Origin: Solirubrobacter deserti
GTDB taxonomy: Bacteria; Actinomycetota; Thermoleophilia; Solirubrobacterales; Solirubrobacteraceae
Length of the DNA stretch: 64,000 nt
Reading direction: 5' to 3'
Assembly (NCBI RefSeq): GCF_027587175.1
Contig: NZ_JAPCID010000015.1
Location: forward strand, 82,523-146,522
Shown piece after piece: positions 6,822 to 16,210 of the stretch; position 1 is the stretch's first letter, and the number at the start of each line of letters is the position of its first letter. The notes under the pieces were generated by a model. That model had not been told where the DNA came from. It made no database searches and saw only the letters and a list, made by a program, of their open reading frames with translations. Position numbers and translations under genes: made by a program.

Positions 6822-9635
6822 ATGTGCGGCATCTGCGGAGTGGTACAGGTGGGCGGGGAGGCTCGCGAGGTCATCTCGCCCGAGGTCCTCAACCAGATGA
6901 CGGACGCGATGACCCATCGCGGACCGAATGATCGCGGCATCATGCAGGCGCCCGGCGTCGCCTTCGGCGCGCGCCGCCTCAGCATCGTCGACGTCGAGGC
7001 CGGCCACCAGCCGTTCCCGAACGAGACCGGCGACATCTGGGGGATGCAGAACGGCGAGCTCTACAACCACGCCGAGATCACGCGCCAGCTCAAGGCCGAG
7101 GGCCACGTCCTTCGGACACGCTGCGACACCGAGATCCTGCCGCACCTGTACGAGCGCTACGGGACGCACGTACCCGAGCAGCTTCGGGGCAAGTTCGCCA
7201 TCGCGATCTGGGACGGAACCCGCCGCCGCGCCGTGATCGCGCGCGACCGCCTCGGCGTCAAGCCGCTGTACTGGGCTCAGGTCGGCGACCGCGTCATCTT
7301 CGCGTCTGAGCTCAAGAGCCTGCTCGCGTCCGGGTTGATCGGTCCGGACCTCGACTACGAGGCGATCGACAGCTACCTCACCTTCGGCTTCTTCTCCGGT
7401 CCGCGCACGCCTCTGGCCGGCGTTTCGAAGCTGATGCCCGGGCACCGGCTCGTGATCGACGAGTCCGGCGTGAGCGTCGAGCGGTATTGGGCCTATCCCC
7501 GCCCCGAGGCCCAGCCCGGCCTGACGGTCGACGACTGGGGCGAGGGTCTGATCGCCGAGCTCGAGGACGCCGTCAAGTCCCGGCTGATGGCCGATGTGCC
7601 GCTCGGCGCGATGCTGAGCGGCGGCCTGGATTCGAGCGTGATAGTCGCGCTGATGGCGCGCAACATGAGCGAGCCTGTCAAGACGTTCTCGGTCGGCTTC
7701 GCCGAGGACGGCAAGAAGAACGAGCTCTCGGACGCCAAGCTCGTGGCGGACTCGATCGGGGCTGAGCACCACGAGCTGCAGCTGTCGGTATCGGACGCCG
7801 CGGTCGATCTCGAGACGCTTTCCTGGCAGATCGACGAGCCGCTCGCCGATCTCTCGTCACTCGGCTTCTCGGCCCTGTCGGAGCTCGCGGCCAAGCACGT
7901 GACCGTCACGCTCTCCGGCCAGGGCGCCGACGAGCTCCTCGGCGGCTACAACAAGCATCAGGCCGCTGCCGCCGCGGCCGCGTTCAGCCGGCTTCCCGCC
8001 CCCGCTCGCGCCGCCATCACGTCCGCGGCCAGGCGCGGCCCCGGCAAGGTGCAGCGCATGGCCCGAACGCTCGAGGCCCCCGGCTCCGTCGACCGCCTCC
8101 TGGCGATGAGCGGCAAGCTCGACGACGACCTGCGCGGCCGTCTGCTGCGGGGCCCGCTTGCCGAGTTGGACGGGGACGCGGCTCGCCGCGTCGTGGCCGA
8201 GCGGTTGGGGGATATCGCCGACGAGCCGCTTGCCGCAACGCTGTACATCGACGGCCAGCTGGCACTCGTGGACGACATGCTCCACTACTTCGACCGCGCC
8301 TCGATGGCGCACTCGCTCGAGGTGCGCGTGCCGTTCCTCGATCACAAGATGGTCGAGTACTGCGCCACGATCCCGACCGCCATGAAGGTGCGGCGCGTCA
8401 CGACGACCAAGCACGTGCTCAAGCATGCGGCGCGGGGCATCATCCCGGATCGGATCATCGACAAGCAGAAGATCGGGTTCTTCGCCGGCTCCGTCGACCG
8501 CTGGTTCGCGGCCCAGGCCGGCGGCGGGATCAGCGACTTCCTGCTCACTCCCTCCCCGCGTTACGCCGAGTTCCTGGACCGCGGCACGGTCGCCTCGCTG
8601 GTGCGCCGTCACGCCGACGGGACCGACACACGGAACGGCCGCCTGCTGCTCGCGATCGTCATGCTCGAGGTGTGGCTGTCGTCCACGCTGCCGCGGGCGA
8701 TCCCGTCGGCCGGCGGCGCCCCCCTGACCCTCGACACCAAGCCCGTCCCGTCTGAGCCCGAGCTGTCGTACGCCGTCGTGACTCCCGTCCGCGATGAGGC
8801 CGAGAACCTCCCGCGGCTCGCCGCGAGCCTCGCCTCACAGACGGTCACGCCCACGCAGTGGGTCGTCGTCGATACCGGCTCCACAGACGACACGTGCTCG
8901 TTGACGCGGACGCTGGCCACCGAGCACCCGTGGATCACGCTCGTCGAGGCCCCCGAGATCGCGCGCACCGTCGAGCGGGGCGCGCCGATCGTACGCGGCT
9001 TCGAGCGCGGCGTCGCGGCCCTTGCCGGCCGCGACGAGGTGGTGGTCAAGGTGGACGCCGACGTCTCATTCGAGCCCGATCATTTCCAGCGCCTGCTGTC
9101 CGCGTTCGCCGAGGATCGCTCGCTGGGGATCGCCGGCGGCAACGCTGTCGAGCTCGAGGACGGTCAATGGGTCGCGCGGTACAACACGGGCTCGAGCGTC
9201 TGGGGCGCCGACCGTGCGTACCGCCGGGAGTGTCTGGACGACGTCATGCCGCTCGAGCGCAGCATGGGCTGGGACGGGATCGACGAGCTGAAGGCGCATC
9301 TGCGCGGCTGGCACACGCGGACGCTCGTGAACTTGCCGTTCAAGCATCACCGCGGTGAGGGCGAGCGCGACGGCCACCGGCTGAAGCCGTGGACGGCGCG
9401 CGGTCGCGCCGCCCACTACATGGGCTACCGCGGCTGGTTCCTCACCTTGCGCGCGCTGCATCACACCCGCTCCGAGCCCGCCGCTCTCGCGATGATCTGG
9501 GGCTACGCGGCAGCGGCGCTGAAGCGCCAGCCCGTGTGCTCGGATGCCGAGGTGCGCGCGGAGCTGCGTCGATCCCAGAGCGTGCGCAGCCTGAGAGCTC
9601 GCCGGCGCCGGGCGATCGGGGCGGCCACGTCGTGA
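6822..9635 (+). CDS. asnB: Asparagine synthetase (glutamine-hydrolysing) fused to a family-2 glycosyltransferase
   Basis: This 937-residue protein joins two complete enzymes. Residues 1 to about 625 are a class-B asparagine synthetase: Cys2 nucleophile in MCGICGVV, glutaminase motifs MTHRGPND and NGELYNH, ATP-binding SGGLDSS near residue 267, and the conserved LSGQGADELLGGY. From about residue 645 a GT-A domain begins (YAVVTPVRDEAENLPRLAASL), with DTGSTDDT and a metal-binding KVDADVSFEPDH. AsnB homologues in polysaccharide loci often amidate uronic acids or attach amino groups, so the fusion may modify and transfer the same sugar. No stop or frameshift separates the halves. The fused partner is the unusual part. 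Confidence 0.9.
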   Translation: MCGICGVVQVGGEAREVISPEVLNQMTDAMTHRGPNDRGIMQAPGVAFGARRLSIVDVEAGHQPFPNETGDIWGMQNGELYNHAEITRQLKAEGHVLRTRCDTEILPHLYERYGTHVPEQLRGKFAIAIWDGTRRRAVIARDRLGVKPLYWAQVGDRVIFASELKSLLASGLIGPDLDYEAIDSYLTFGFFSGPRTPLAGVSKLMPGHRLVIDESGVSVERYWAYPRPEAQPGLTVDDWGEGLIAELEDAVKSRLMADVPLGAMLSGGLDSSVIVALMARNMSEPVKTFSVGFAEDGKKNELSDAKLVADSIGAEHHELQLSVSDAAVDLETLSWQIDEPLADLSSLGFSALSELAAKHVTVTLSGQGADELLGGYNKHQAAAAAAAFSRLPAPARAAITSAARRGPGKVQRMARTLEAPGSVDRLLAMSGKLDDDLRGRLLRGPLAELDGDAARRVVAERLGDIADEPLAATLYIDGQLALVDDMLHYFDRASMAHSLEVRVPFLDHKMVEYCATIPTAMKVRRVTTTKHVLKHAARGIIPDRIIDKQKIGFFAGSVDRWFAAQAGGGISDFLLTPSPRYAEFLDRGTVASLVRRHADGTDTRNGRLLLAIVMLEVWLSSTLPRAIPSAGGAPLTLDTKPVPSEPELSYAVVTPVRDEAENLPRLAASLASQTVTPTQWVVVDTGSTDDTCSLTRTLATEHPWITLVEAPEIARTVERGAPIVRGFERGVAALAGRDEVVVKVDADVSFEPDHFQRLLSAFAEDRSLGIAGGNAVELEDGQWVARYNTGSSVWGADRAYRRECLDDVMPLERSMGWDGIDELKAHLRGWHTRTLVNLPFKHHRGEGERDGHRLKPWTARGRAAHYMGYRGWFLTLRALHHTRSEPAALAMIWGYAAAALKRQPVCSDAEVRAELRRSQSVRSLRARRRRAIGAATS

Positions 9636-10117
9636 GCCACGGCACCGAGCACGTCGACGTCCTGCTCGTCTGCACCGCCGGCGGTCACCTCCTGCAGCTG
9701 TGGTCGCTCCGACAGGCGTGGAGCGAGTACGACCACGCCTGGGTCGTCGGCAGCCACGGCGGCGGCGACGTGGAGTCGTTGCTCGAAGGTGAGCGGCTCT
9801 TCTATGCGCACTCACCCGCTGCGCGTAGCCTCAAGAACGCCGTGCGCAACGTGCTGCTGGCGCGGCGCCTGATCAAGCGGCTACGCCCGCAGGTCCTCGT
9901 GACCACCGGCGCAGCCGTGGCGGTGCCGTTCGCGTGGGTCGCACGGGCGCACGGTGTGCGGGTCGCCTACGTGGAGACGCTCGCGCGCGCCGAGCGGCCG
10001 TCGCTCAGTTGTCGACTCGCTCGTCCGATCGCCGATCGCGTGTACGTGCAGTGGCCTGAGCTGGTTGACGCGGTCCCCGGCGCACGCTACGCCGGCACGG
10101 TGTTCGGAGACCGATGA
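9632..10117 (+). CDS. Alg14-like glycosyltransferase subunit
   Basis: The 161-residue protein starts at GTG 9632, overlapping the preceding stop as GTGA. Its N-terminus (VDVLLVCTAGGHLLQL) and VTTGAAVAVPFAWVAR match the Alg14/PssD/CpsF family, the acceptor-binding half of a split MurG-like GT-B enzyme. In eukaryotes Alg14 pairs with Alg13 to add the second GlcNAc to a lipid-linked sugar; bacterial pairs usually add the second sugar of a capsule unit. The next gene encodes the matching half and overlaps it by ATGA, supporting a complex at the membrane. Confidence 0.85.
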   Translation: MSHGTEHVDVLLVCTAGGHLLQLWSLRQAWSEYDHAWVVGSHGGGDVESLLEGERLFYAHSPAARSLKNAVRNVLLARRLIKRLRPQVLVTTGAAVAVPFAWVARAHGVRVAYVETLARAERPSLSCRLARPIADRVYVQWPELVDAVPGARYAGTVFGDR

Positions 10118-10611
10118 TCCTCGTCGTCACCGGCGCCAGCCAGTTCCCGTTCGATCGCCTCCTGCGGGCGGTCGAGACGCTCTCCGGCGACGAGCGCGTC
10201 GTCGCGCAGTACGGCTGCTCGGCCGTGCAGCCACGCAACGCCGAGTGCGTGGACTTCGTCCCCATGGCGCGCTTGGCCGAGCTGGTCCGGGAGGCTCGCG
10301 TCGTCATCACGCACGCCGGGGTCGGGTCGATCCTGCTGTGCCTGAGCAACGGCCGGCGCCCCGTTGTCGTCCCGCGGTTCAAGCGCTTCGACGAGACCGT
10401 CGACGACCATCAGGTCGAGTCGTCGCGGCGGTTCGCCGGCGCCGGCCTCGTCACGCTGGTCGAGGATCCGAGCCGCCTGGCGGAGGCCATTCCCACCCTC
10501 GCGGTGGGCGACGAGTTCGCCGTACCGACCTTCGGCGAAGGGTCGCTCGTTCGCGACCTTCGCGGTTACTTCCAACAGACCATCGAGACCAGGAGTCGTC
10601 CGCGGCCATGA
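10114..10611 (+). CDS. Alg13-like glycosyltransferase subunit (GT28 C-terminal domain)
   Basis: This 165-residue protein is the donor-binding half of the split GT-B enzyme. ARVVITHAGVGSILLCL and RRPVVVPRFKRFDETVDDHQ are the family-28 nucleotide-sugar motifs also seen in PssE and CpsG. It is coupled to the Alg14-like gene at its start and to a GT2 gene at its end, each through ATGA. The pair is expected to extend a lipid-linked disaccharide; which sugar it uses is unknown. Confidence 0.85.
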   Translation: MILVVTGASQFPFDRLLRAVETLSGDERVVAQYGCSAVQPRNAECVDFVPMARLAELVREARVVITHAGVGSILLCLSNGRRPVVVPRFKRFDETVDDHQVESSRRFAGAGLVTLVEDPSRLAEAIPTLAVGDEFAVPTFGEGSLVRDLRGYFQQTIETRSRPRP

Positions 10612-11429
10612 TCGCCGTCGTCGTGCTCACGCATGAGCGCGCCCACCTGCTGAAGCTGTGCGTGGAAAACGTCCTCTCGCGCACGTCCGAGCTCACGACC
10701 GAGATCCTCGTGTGGGACAACGCGTCGACCGACGGTACGGTCGAGTACCTCGAGAGCCTCGACGATCCGCGCCTCCGCGTGGTCCGCCACGACAAGAACA
10801 TCGGCGCGAACGCGTACGCCGAGGCCGTCAAGCTCACCAGCGCGCCGTACATCGTCGAGCTCGACGACGACATGATCGACGCGCCGCACGAGTGGGATCG
10901 AACCCTGCTTGAGTCCTATGAGAAGCTGCCGCAGATCGGGTTCCTCGCGGCGAACCTCGTCAACAACCCGCACGACACGGCGGCGCGGGTCATGTACGAG
11001 GAGCGTCCGCACGCATACCACACCGAGGTCATCAACGGGGTGCGGCTCAAGCGCGGACCGGTCGGCGGCGGCTGCGCGCTGACGTCGCGCGAACTGATGG
11101 AGCGCGCCGGCGGCTTTCGGCAAAATCCCGGCGAGGTCTTCTGGCTCGAGGACGCGGCGTACATCGAGGACATCGCGAAGCTCGGGTTCGAGGCGGCGTA
11201 CCTCGAGGACACGCAGCTCAAGCACGCCGGCGGCGCCTTCTACGCCAAGCCCACCCGCGAGAAGCACGCGTACTGGAAGGCCTACTGGGAGCGCGAGATC
11301 CGCAAGAACCGCGTCAAGCGGGCATTGCTCGCCGTGCCCGGCGTGCGGGGCCTGAACGAGCGCCACGGCTGGTTCCGGCTCGCCGACATCCCGGACTTCC
11401 CTCCGGGTTGGCGCAAGTATCCGGGCTGA
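10608..11429 (+). CDS. Family-2 glycosyltransferase
   Basis: The 273-residue protein starts at ATG 10608, overlapping the Alg13-like stop. It begins MIAVVVLTHERAHLLKLC and carries LVWDNASTDGT and VELDDDMIDAP, the nucleotide- and metal-binding elements of a GT-A enzyme, then a GGGCALTSRELMERAGGF segment typical of WcaA/rhamnosyltransferase-like proteins. The C-terminus is aromatic and basic (HAYWKAYWEREIRKN), perhaps for membrane contact. It is the last gene of the operon that starts at 6822. Donor and acceptor are not readable from sequence. Confidence 0.85.
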   Translation: MIAVVVLTHERAHLLKLCVENVLSRTSELTTEILVWDNASTDGTVEYLESLDDPRLRVVRHDKNIGANAYAEAVKLTSAPYIVELDDDMIDAPHEWDRTLLESYEKLPQIGFLAANLVNNPHDTAARVMYEERPHAYHTEVINGVRLKRGPVGGGCALTSRELMERAGGFRQNPGEVFWLEDAAYIEDIAKLGFEAAYLEDTQLKHAGGAFYAKPTREKHAYWKAYWEREIRKNRVKRALLAVPGVRGLNERHGWFRLADIPDFPPGWRKYPG

Positions 11430-11444
11430 CGCGCCTTTATGAGA

Positions 11445-11470
11445 GGTCCCGGGCGAGTTGTGCCGGGGCC
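11445..11470 (+). terminator. Possible terminator hairpin after the asnB operon
   Basis: GGTCCCGG (11445-11452) can pair with CCGGGGCC (11463-11470) around a 10-base loop, including one G-U pair. No T-run follows, so this is only a candidate. Confidence 0.35.
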
Positions 11471-11507
11471 TAAACCGTCGGCCAGTGAAGTCGCTCAAGA
11501 TCCGCGA

Positions 11508-11513
11508 TACGGT
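11508..11513 (+). promoter_or_regulatory. -10 hexamer of the first beta-helix gene
   Basis: TACGGT lies 7 bases before ATG 11521. A GTGAAG at 11485-11490 sits 17 bp upstream and could be a weak -35. There is no ribosome-binding site, so a leaderless mRNA is likely. Confidence 0.45.
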
Positions 11514-11520
11514 CGCGGTG

Positions 11521-14500
11521 ATGAGGGGGTGGATGTGCCTGCACGGCAGCACGCCGGCGCGGCTCGGCGGGTGGCTGGTCGCGCTTGTCGCGGCGTCCGC
11601 CTTGTTCGCCGCCTCGGCACAGGCCGCACCGTCGGCGCCTGACGCCTTGCCGCAGACGTGGGGTGTGCAGGTGGACGCCGCCCTGGCGCGTGCGCTCGAT
11701 CGCCCCGTCCTGCGGCAGCTGCGCGCCGTGGGCATGACCTTGGTGGCCGCGCCCGGTCTGGACGCGGCGACCGGGCGCCGGCTCACGAGCCTGGCGCAGC
11801 GCGAGAAGCTGCCGCTGATTCAGCCACTCGGCGGCGGTGCCGAGGCGTGCGTTCAGCACAAATTGGCCGAGCCGGGCCATCGGTGCGCGGTCGCCGCCGC
11901 CTCGCCCGCCGCGGCGCGAGCGCTCGCCGCCGGAGGCGACGCCGACCTCGTGGTGGTTTCCGCATCCACCGGCAGCGGTCTGAACGCCGGCGCGAGCCGT
12001 GTCATGGCGGTGGTGCCGCTGCGTGGCAGCGGCTATCGCGCCGCGACCTGGCGTCGCGAGATCAACGCCGCGCGGTCGGCCGACGGGCTTGATCTCGCCG
12101 TCCTCCCCACCGGCTCCGGTGCGCAAGCGGCATTGATCCGGTACCTCAAGCAGTTGCGGCCTCTCGCGCGCGGCGATCGGTCGGCGCCGACCCGGCCCGC
12201 AACGCCACTCGTCGTCCCTTCGGGCGGCGGCGGGCTCGCGGTCTCGTGGAGCGCGGTGAAGGACGCCGTCGCATACGCGGTCTACCTCGACGGTCGCCGG
12301 ACGTCAACGGTGGCGTCTCCGGGCGTTCAGCTGCCCAGCCTGGCGTGCACGCCGCACCTCGTGGAGGTCGACGCCGTCGACAAGGCGGGCAACCGGTCGG
12401 CGAAGGCGTTCGCGACCGCGACGCCGAGCGGGTGCGGAATCGCGGCCCCACCGAGCCCGATCAGCATCTTGCCCGGGCCACCGGCGCCCGGGATGCCCAC
12501 GCCGACGCCCACCGCGACGGCCGCGCCAACCCCCGAGACGACGATCACGAGCGGGCCGAGCGGGCCGACGAACCGCGCGGACGCCTCGTTCACCTTCACC
12601 GCGACAGTGCCCGGCGCCACGTTCGAGTGCCGGCTGGACACACCCGCCGGAGCGGGTACGTTCAGCCCGTGCACCTCCCCGCGCAGCTACGCGACGAACG
12701 TCGACGGCGACTACACGTTCGTGGTCCGCGCGGTAGACGCCGCCGGCAACCCCGACCCCACGCCGGCGACCCGCACCTTCACCGTCCAGACCACACCCTC
12801 GGACACCCAGCCGCCGACCACGCCGGGCCAGCTCGGGTATGGGACTCGGAGTCAGACGTCCGTGCAGATCGAGTGGGAGGCCTCGACCGACAGCGTGGGA
12901 GTCGCGGGGTACCGCGTGTTCCGGGACAGCACGCTCGTCGGCACGACCCAGGCGCTGACCTTCACGTATTCGCTGCTTACCTGCGGGACGTCGTACTCGC
13001 TCGGCGTCGAGGCGCTCGACGGGGCCGGCAACGTCTCGCAGCGGGCGACGATCGTGGTCGGGACCGACGACTGCCCTGACACCTCGCCGCCCACCGCCCC
13101 GGCCCGGCTACGGGCGCTGTCCGTCGGCGAGACGTCGATCCGCCTCGCCTGGGAGCCGTCGATCGACGACATTGGCGTGACTGGGTACTACGTGTATCGC
13201 GGAGGCTCGTTGGTCGACGCCACCACCGGCACCGAGATCGAGATGTCGAATCTGCAATGCGGCGCGCCGGTCGAGGTCGGGATCGTCGCGCGGGACGCCG
13301 CCGAGAACTTGTCCCAGCGCAACACCGTGACGGTCTCGACGGCAGAGTGCTCGGACAAGACGCCGCCCTCGTCCCCGGCGGGACTGAAGCTCATAGAGGC
13401 GACACCGGAACTGGTGTCGATCGCGTGGGACCCGTCGACCGACGACGTCGGCGTCACCGGCTACCGGGTCTACATCGACGGCCGGCTCACCGACACGGTG
13501 GATGGGACGTCGGCGATCCTGCCGGTCCCTGCCTGCGACACGGCGTACCAGGTCGCGGTCGAGGCGCGCGACGCGGCCGGCAACGGCTCGGTCAAGGCGA
13601 CGCTCGCGGTGCGCTCCGCGATCTGCCCGGACACCTCGCCCCCGACGCCGCCGCGAAGCCTGCGCGCGACCGCCAGCACGGAAACGACCGTGACGCTGGT
13701 GTGGGACGCCGGCACGGACGACCGCGGTGTCGCCGAGTACCGGCTCCATCGCAACGGCGTGCGGGTCACGAGCACATCCGGTACGAGTGCGACGGTGACC
13801 GGGCTCAAATGCGGGACCACGTACGAGGTCGGCGTCGTATCCGCCGACGCGGCCGGTAACACGTCCGCATCCACGGTCGTCTCAGCGTCCACGAGCAACT
13901 GCACGTCGCCCGAGCCGGAGCCGGCCACGCTGTTCGTCTCACCCACCGGATCGGACCAGAACGAGTGCACGCGCGCCGCCCCGTGTGCCGGCTTCGACCG
14001 CGCGTTCCGCATCTCCAAGCCCGGCGACGTCGTCGAGGTTGCGTCGGGGCGCTACGGGTCGCAGATCATCAAGCAGGCGCCAGGCCACGAGAACGGGCCC
14101 GACATACTCTTTCGCCCCGCCAAGGGCGCACGAGTCGTGCTCGACGAGCTCGCGTTCGGCTCCGACGAGACCGGCCCGGACCACATCGCGGTGCGAGGCA
14201 TGGAGATGAGCGTCAAGGCCACCGAACCGGGCGTCGGTAACCAGGTGGGCATCTACGTCGGACCGGGCTCGACCTTCATCACGCTCGACGACATGGACGC
14301 CGGCAGCGTGCACGCGTGGCTCGTCGACCATCTGACGGTCCGCGGCGGCGACTACGGCCCTTGCCACGTCGTCGCGCCGATCACGCAGACCTGCGGAAAC
14401 TCCAAGCTCGATCTCGCGACCAACGTGACCATCGACGGCGCGACGTTCCATGACTACCGCTTCGACGAGACATGCTTCGAAGCGGGCTTCGAGTGCCACT

Positions 14501-15141
14501 GGGAGTGCATGTACATCAACGCCGGCCACAACATCTCGATCGTCAACTCGAAGTTCCGCCAGTGCGCGATCTTCGACATCTTCGCCACGATCTCTGGCCC
14601 GCAGGCGGGAGAGATGGGGCATCGTGACCTGACCATAGAGAACAACTGGCTGGCGGCGCCCTGGGCCGAAACGCCGACGGGCGGAACACCCACAAGAGCC
14701 TCCGCCGTCGCGCTCTCGTGGTGTCAGAACGGGCCAGAAGTCGCCTTCGACGGCGTCCGTGTGGCGTTCAACTCGTTCGCCGCCGACACCACGCTCGAAC
14801 TCGACACCAATCCCGAGTGCACCTGGAAGGACGTCGACGTCGTGGGCAATCTGATGATGTGGGACGGGTGCCATCCGGGCGACGGCTGGACGTACGCCTA
14901 CAACGTCTGGTCCGACAGCCGCCGCCGCGGCACGTGCGCGGCCACCGACAGCACCATCGGCTCAGACGCCTTCCCGTACGCAGACGCCAGTACCGACGAC
15001 GAACTCGACTTCCACCTCGACCAGCAGAGCGTCGCTGACGACCATGTCCCGGCGGTGGCGGGCTGCCCTGCGAAGGACATCGACGGACAACCCCGACCGG
15101 CGGCCGGTAGTCGCTGCGACGCGGGCGCCGACGAGCGTTGA
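11521..15141 (+). CDS. Secreted FN3-repeat, parallel beta-helix protein (paralogue 1)
   Basis: This protein of about 1,206 residues has an N-terminal signal peptide (hydrophobic stretch near residues 17-35 ending in AQA). Next is a domain of about 190 residues starting LPQTWGVQVDAAL that recurs in two other proteins here. An Ig-like segment is followed by four fibronectin-III modules (about 434-800), each with a TSPPT.P start and a DAAGN turn. From about 802 a right-handed beta-helix follows, with many N-[VI]-[TS]-I rungs. It ends DIDGQPRPAAG...DAGADER, as in choice-of-anchor Q proteins. It is probably surface-exposed and may bind or cleave polysaccharide. No catalytic residues could be assigned. 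Confidence 0.8.
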   Translation: MRGWMCLHGSTPARLGGWLVALVAASALFAASAQAAPSAPDALPQTWGVQVDAALARALDRPVLRQLRAVGMTLVAAPGLDAATGRRLTSLAQREKLPLIQPLGGGAEACVQHKLAEPGHRCAVAAASPAAARALAAGGDADLVVVSASTGSGLNAGASRVMAVVPLRGSGYRAATWRREINAARSADGLDLAVLPTGSGAQAALIRYLKQLRPLARGDRSAPTRPATPLVVPSGGGGLAVSWSAVKDAVAYAVYLDGRRTSTVASPGVQLPSLACTPHLVEVDAVDKAGNRSAKAFATATPSGCGIAAPPSPISILPGPPAPGMPTPTPTATAAPTPETTITSGPSGPTNRADASFTFTATVPGATFECRLDTPAGAGTFSPCTSPRSYATNVDGDYTFVVRAVDAAGNPDPTPATRTFTVQTTPSDTQPPTTPGQLGYGTRSQTSVQIEWEASTDSVGVAGYRVFRDSTLVGTTQALTFTYSLLTCGTSYSLGVEALDGAGNVSQRATIVVGTDDCPDTSPPTAPARLRALSVGETSIRLAWEPSIDDIGVTGYYVYRGGSLVDATTGTEIEMSNLQCGAPVEVGIVARDAAENLSQRNTVTVSTAECSDKTPPSSPAGLKLIEATPELVSIAWDPSTDDVGVTGYRVYIDGRLTDTVDGTSAILPVPACDTAYQVAVEARDAAGNGSVKATLAVRSAICPDTSPPTPPRSLRATASTETTVTLVWDAGTDDRGVAEYRLHRNGVRVTSTSGTSATVTGLKCGTTYEVGVVSADAAGNTSASTVVSASTSNCTSPEPEPATLFVSPTGSDQNECTRAAPCAGFDRAFRISKPGDVVEVASGRYGSQIIKQAPGHENGPDILFRPAKGARVVLDELAFGSDETGPDHIAVRGMEMSVKATEPGVGNQVGIYVGPGSTFITLDDMDAGSVHAWLVDHLTVRGGDYGPCHVVAPITQTCGNSKLDLATNVTIDGATFHDYRFDETCFEAGFECHWECMYINAGHNISIVNSKFRQCAIFDIFATISGPQAGEMGHRDLTIENNWLAAPWAETPTGGTPTRASAVALSWCQNGPEVAFDGVRVAFNSFAADTTLELDTNPECTWKDVDVVGNLMMWDGCHPGDGWTYAYNVWSDSRRRGTCAATDSTIGSDAFPYADASTDDELDFHLDQQSVADDHVPAVAGCPAKDIDGQPRPAAGSRCDAGADER

Positions 15142-15197
15142 TGTCCACGCCCGGCAGAGGTCGCGAAGACAACTGTTCGGACGTCGAGGAGATTGCG

Positions 15198-15226
15198 TTG
15201 GCGAGCCGCTGGTCCAGGACTATGTT
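15198..15226 (+). promoter_or_regulatory. Promoter of the GT2-GT4-FkbM operon
   Basis: TTGGCG (15198-15203), a 17-base spacer and TATGTT (15221-15226) give a well-spaced sigma-70-type promoter. The start codon at 15236 is only 9 bases beyond the -10. Confidence 0.55.
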
Positions 15227-15235
15227 CCGAACAGG

Positions 15236-16210
15236 ATGAATGTGGACGAACGACGGCCGCGGGTAAGCGTCATCACGCCGGTGCGCAACGGCGCGAAGGA
15301 CATCGCCGAGCTCCTCGCGTGCTTGGAGCACCAGACCTTGAACCGCGCGGACTTCGAGATCGTGATCGGCGACGACGGCTCTACAGACGGTGGCACGACC
15401 GGCATCGAGACGCCGGACGGCCATGTGCGGGTCGCGTTCGGCCCGCCCCGCAACTCCTACGCCACCCGCAACATGGCCGTCGCGGCCTCGCGCGGCGAGG
15501 TGCTCGCGTTCTGCGACGCTGACTGCCGGCCCGAGCCGGACTGGCTGGAGCGCGGTCTCGCAGCGCTCGAGGGCACCGACCTTGCCGCCGGACGCTTCCG
15601 CTTCACGCTTCCGGAGCGCATCACCGCCTGGACCTTGATCGACATGGACGGCTCGAAGGACCACGAGCATTCCGTGCGGCTGGGCCTCGCCGAAACCGCC
15701 AACCTCTTCTGCCTGCGGGCCACGTTCGACCGCCTCGGCGGCCTCGACGGCTCCATCAAGGAGTACGGCGACTACGAGTTCTCCGAGCGTGCCGTCGCGG
15801 CCGGCGCCCGTCTGACCTATGCCGGCGACGCCGTCGTCTGGCATCCGACGCGTGACGAGGGCAAGCCGTTGCTGCGCGCTCTGTGGAAGTACAACCGCGG
15901 CTACGCGGTCCACGCCGGCCGCGCCGGAACGGTGGCCGACGGCATCAAGCTGCGCGAGTGGGTGCCCGTGGTGCAGACGTACCGCTCGCGGCGTCGCTTC
16001 GGCCGCTCCATCGGCCCCGACCGGCGGTGGATGCGCGACAACGACGTCCACCCGTCGCCGGTGCTCACATTGCAGTCGCTGCCGATCCTGTACATCGTCG
16101 TCCCGTACCTGCGATGCGCGGCCCAGCTTGCCGGCTGGCTCGAGGGACGCCGGATGCGGGGCACGAGTGGCCCGGTGAGGGTGGCCGATGAACTCGTCGA
16201 CACCGCCTAG
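15236..16210 (+). CDS. Family-2 glycosyltransferase
   Basis: The 324-residue protein starts at ATG 15236 (MNVDERRPRVSVITPVRNGA). GDDGSTDGG and AFCDADCRPEPDWLERGL are the GT-A nucleotide and metal motifs; LGGLDGSIKEYGDYEFSERA is the acceptor-side acidic motif. A hydrophobic stretch near residue 285 (LPILYIVVPYLRCAAQLAGW) may hold it at the membrane. It heads a three-gene unit with a GT4 and an FkbM methyltransferase, so it likely adds one sugar of the repeat unit. Confidence 0.85.
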   Translation: MNVDERRPRVSVITPVRNGAKDIAELLACLEHQTLNRADFEIVIGDDGSTDGGTTGIETPDGHVRVAFGPPRNSYATRNMAVAASRGEVLAFCDADCRPEPDWLERGLAALEGTDLAAGRFRFTLPERITAWTLIDMDGSKDHEHSVRLGLAETANLFCLRATFDRLGGLDGSIKEYGDYEFSERAVAAGARLTYAGDAVVWHPTRDEGKPLLRALWKYNRGYAVHAGRAGTVADGIKLREWVPVVQTYRSRRRFGRSIGPDRRWMRDNDVHPSPVLTLQSLPILYIVVPYLRCAAQLAGWLEGRRMRGTSGPVRVADELVDTA

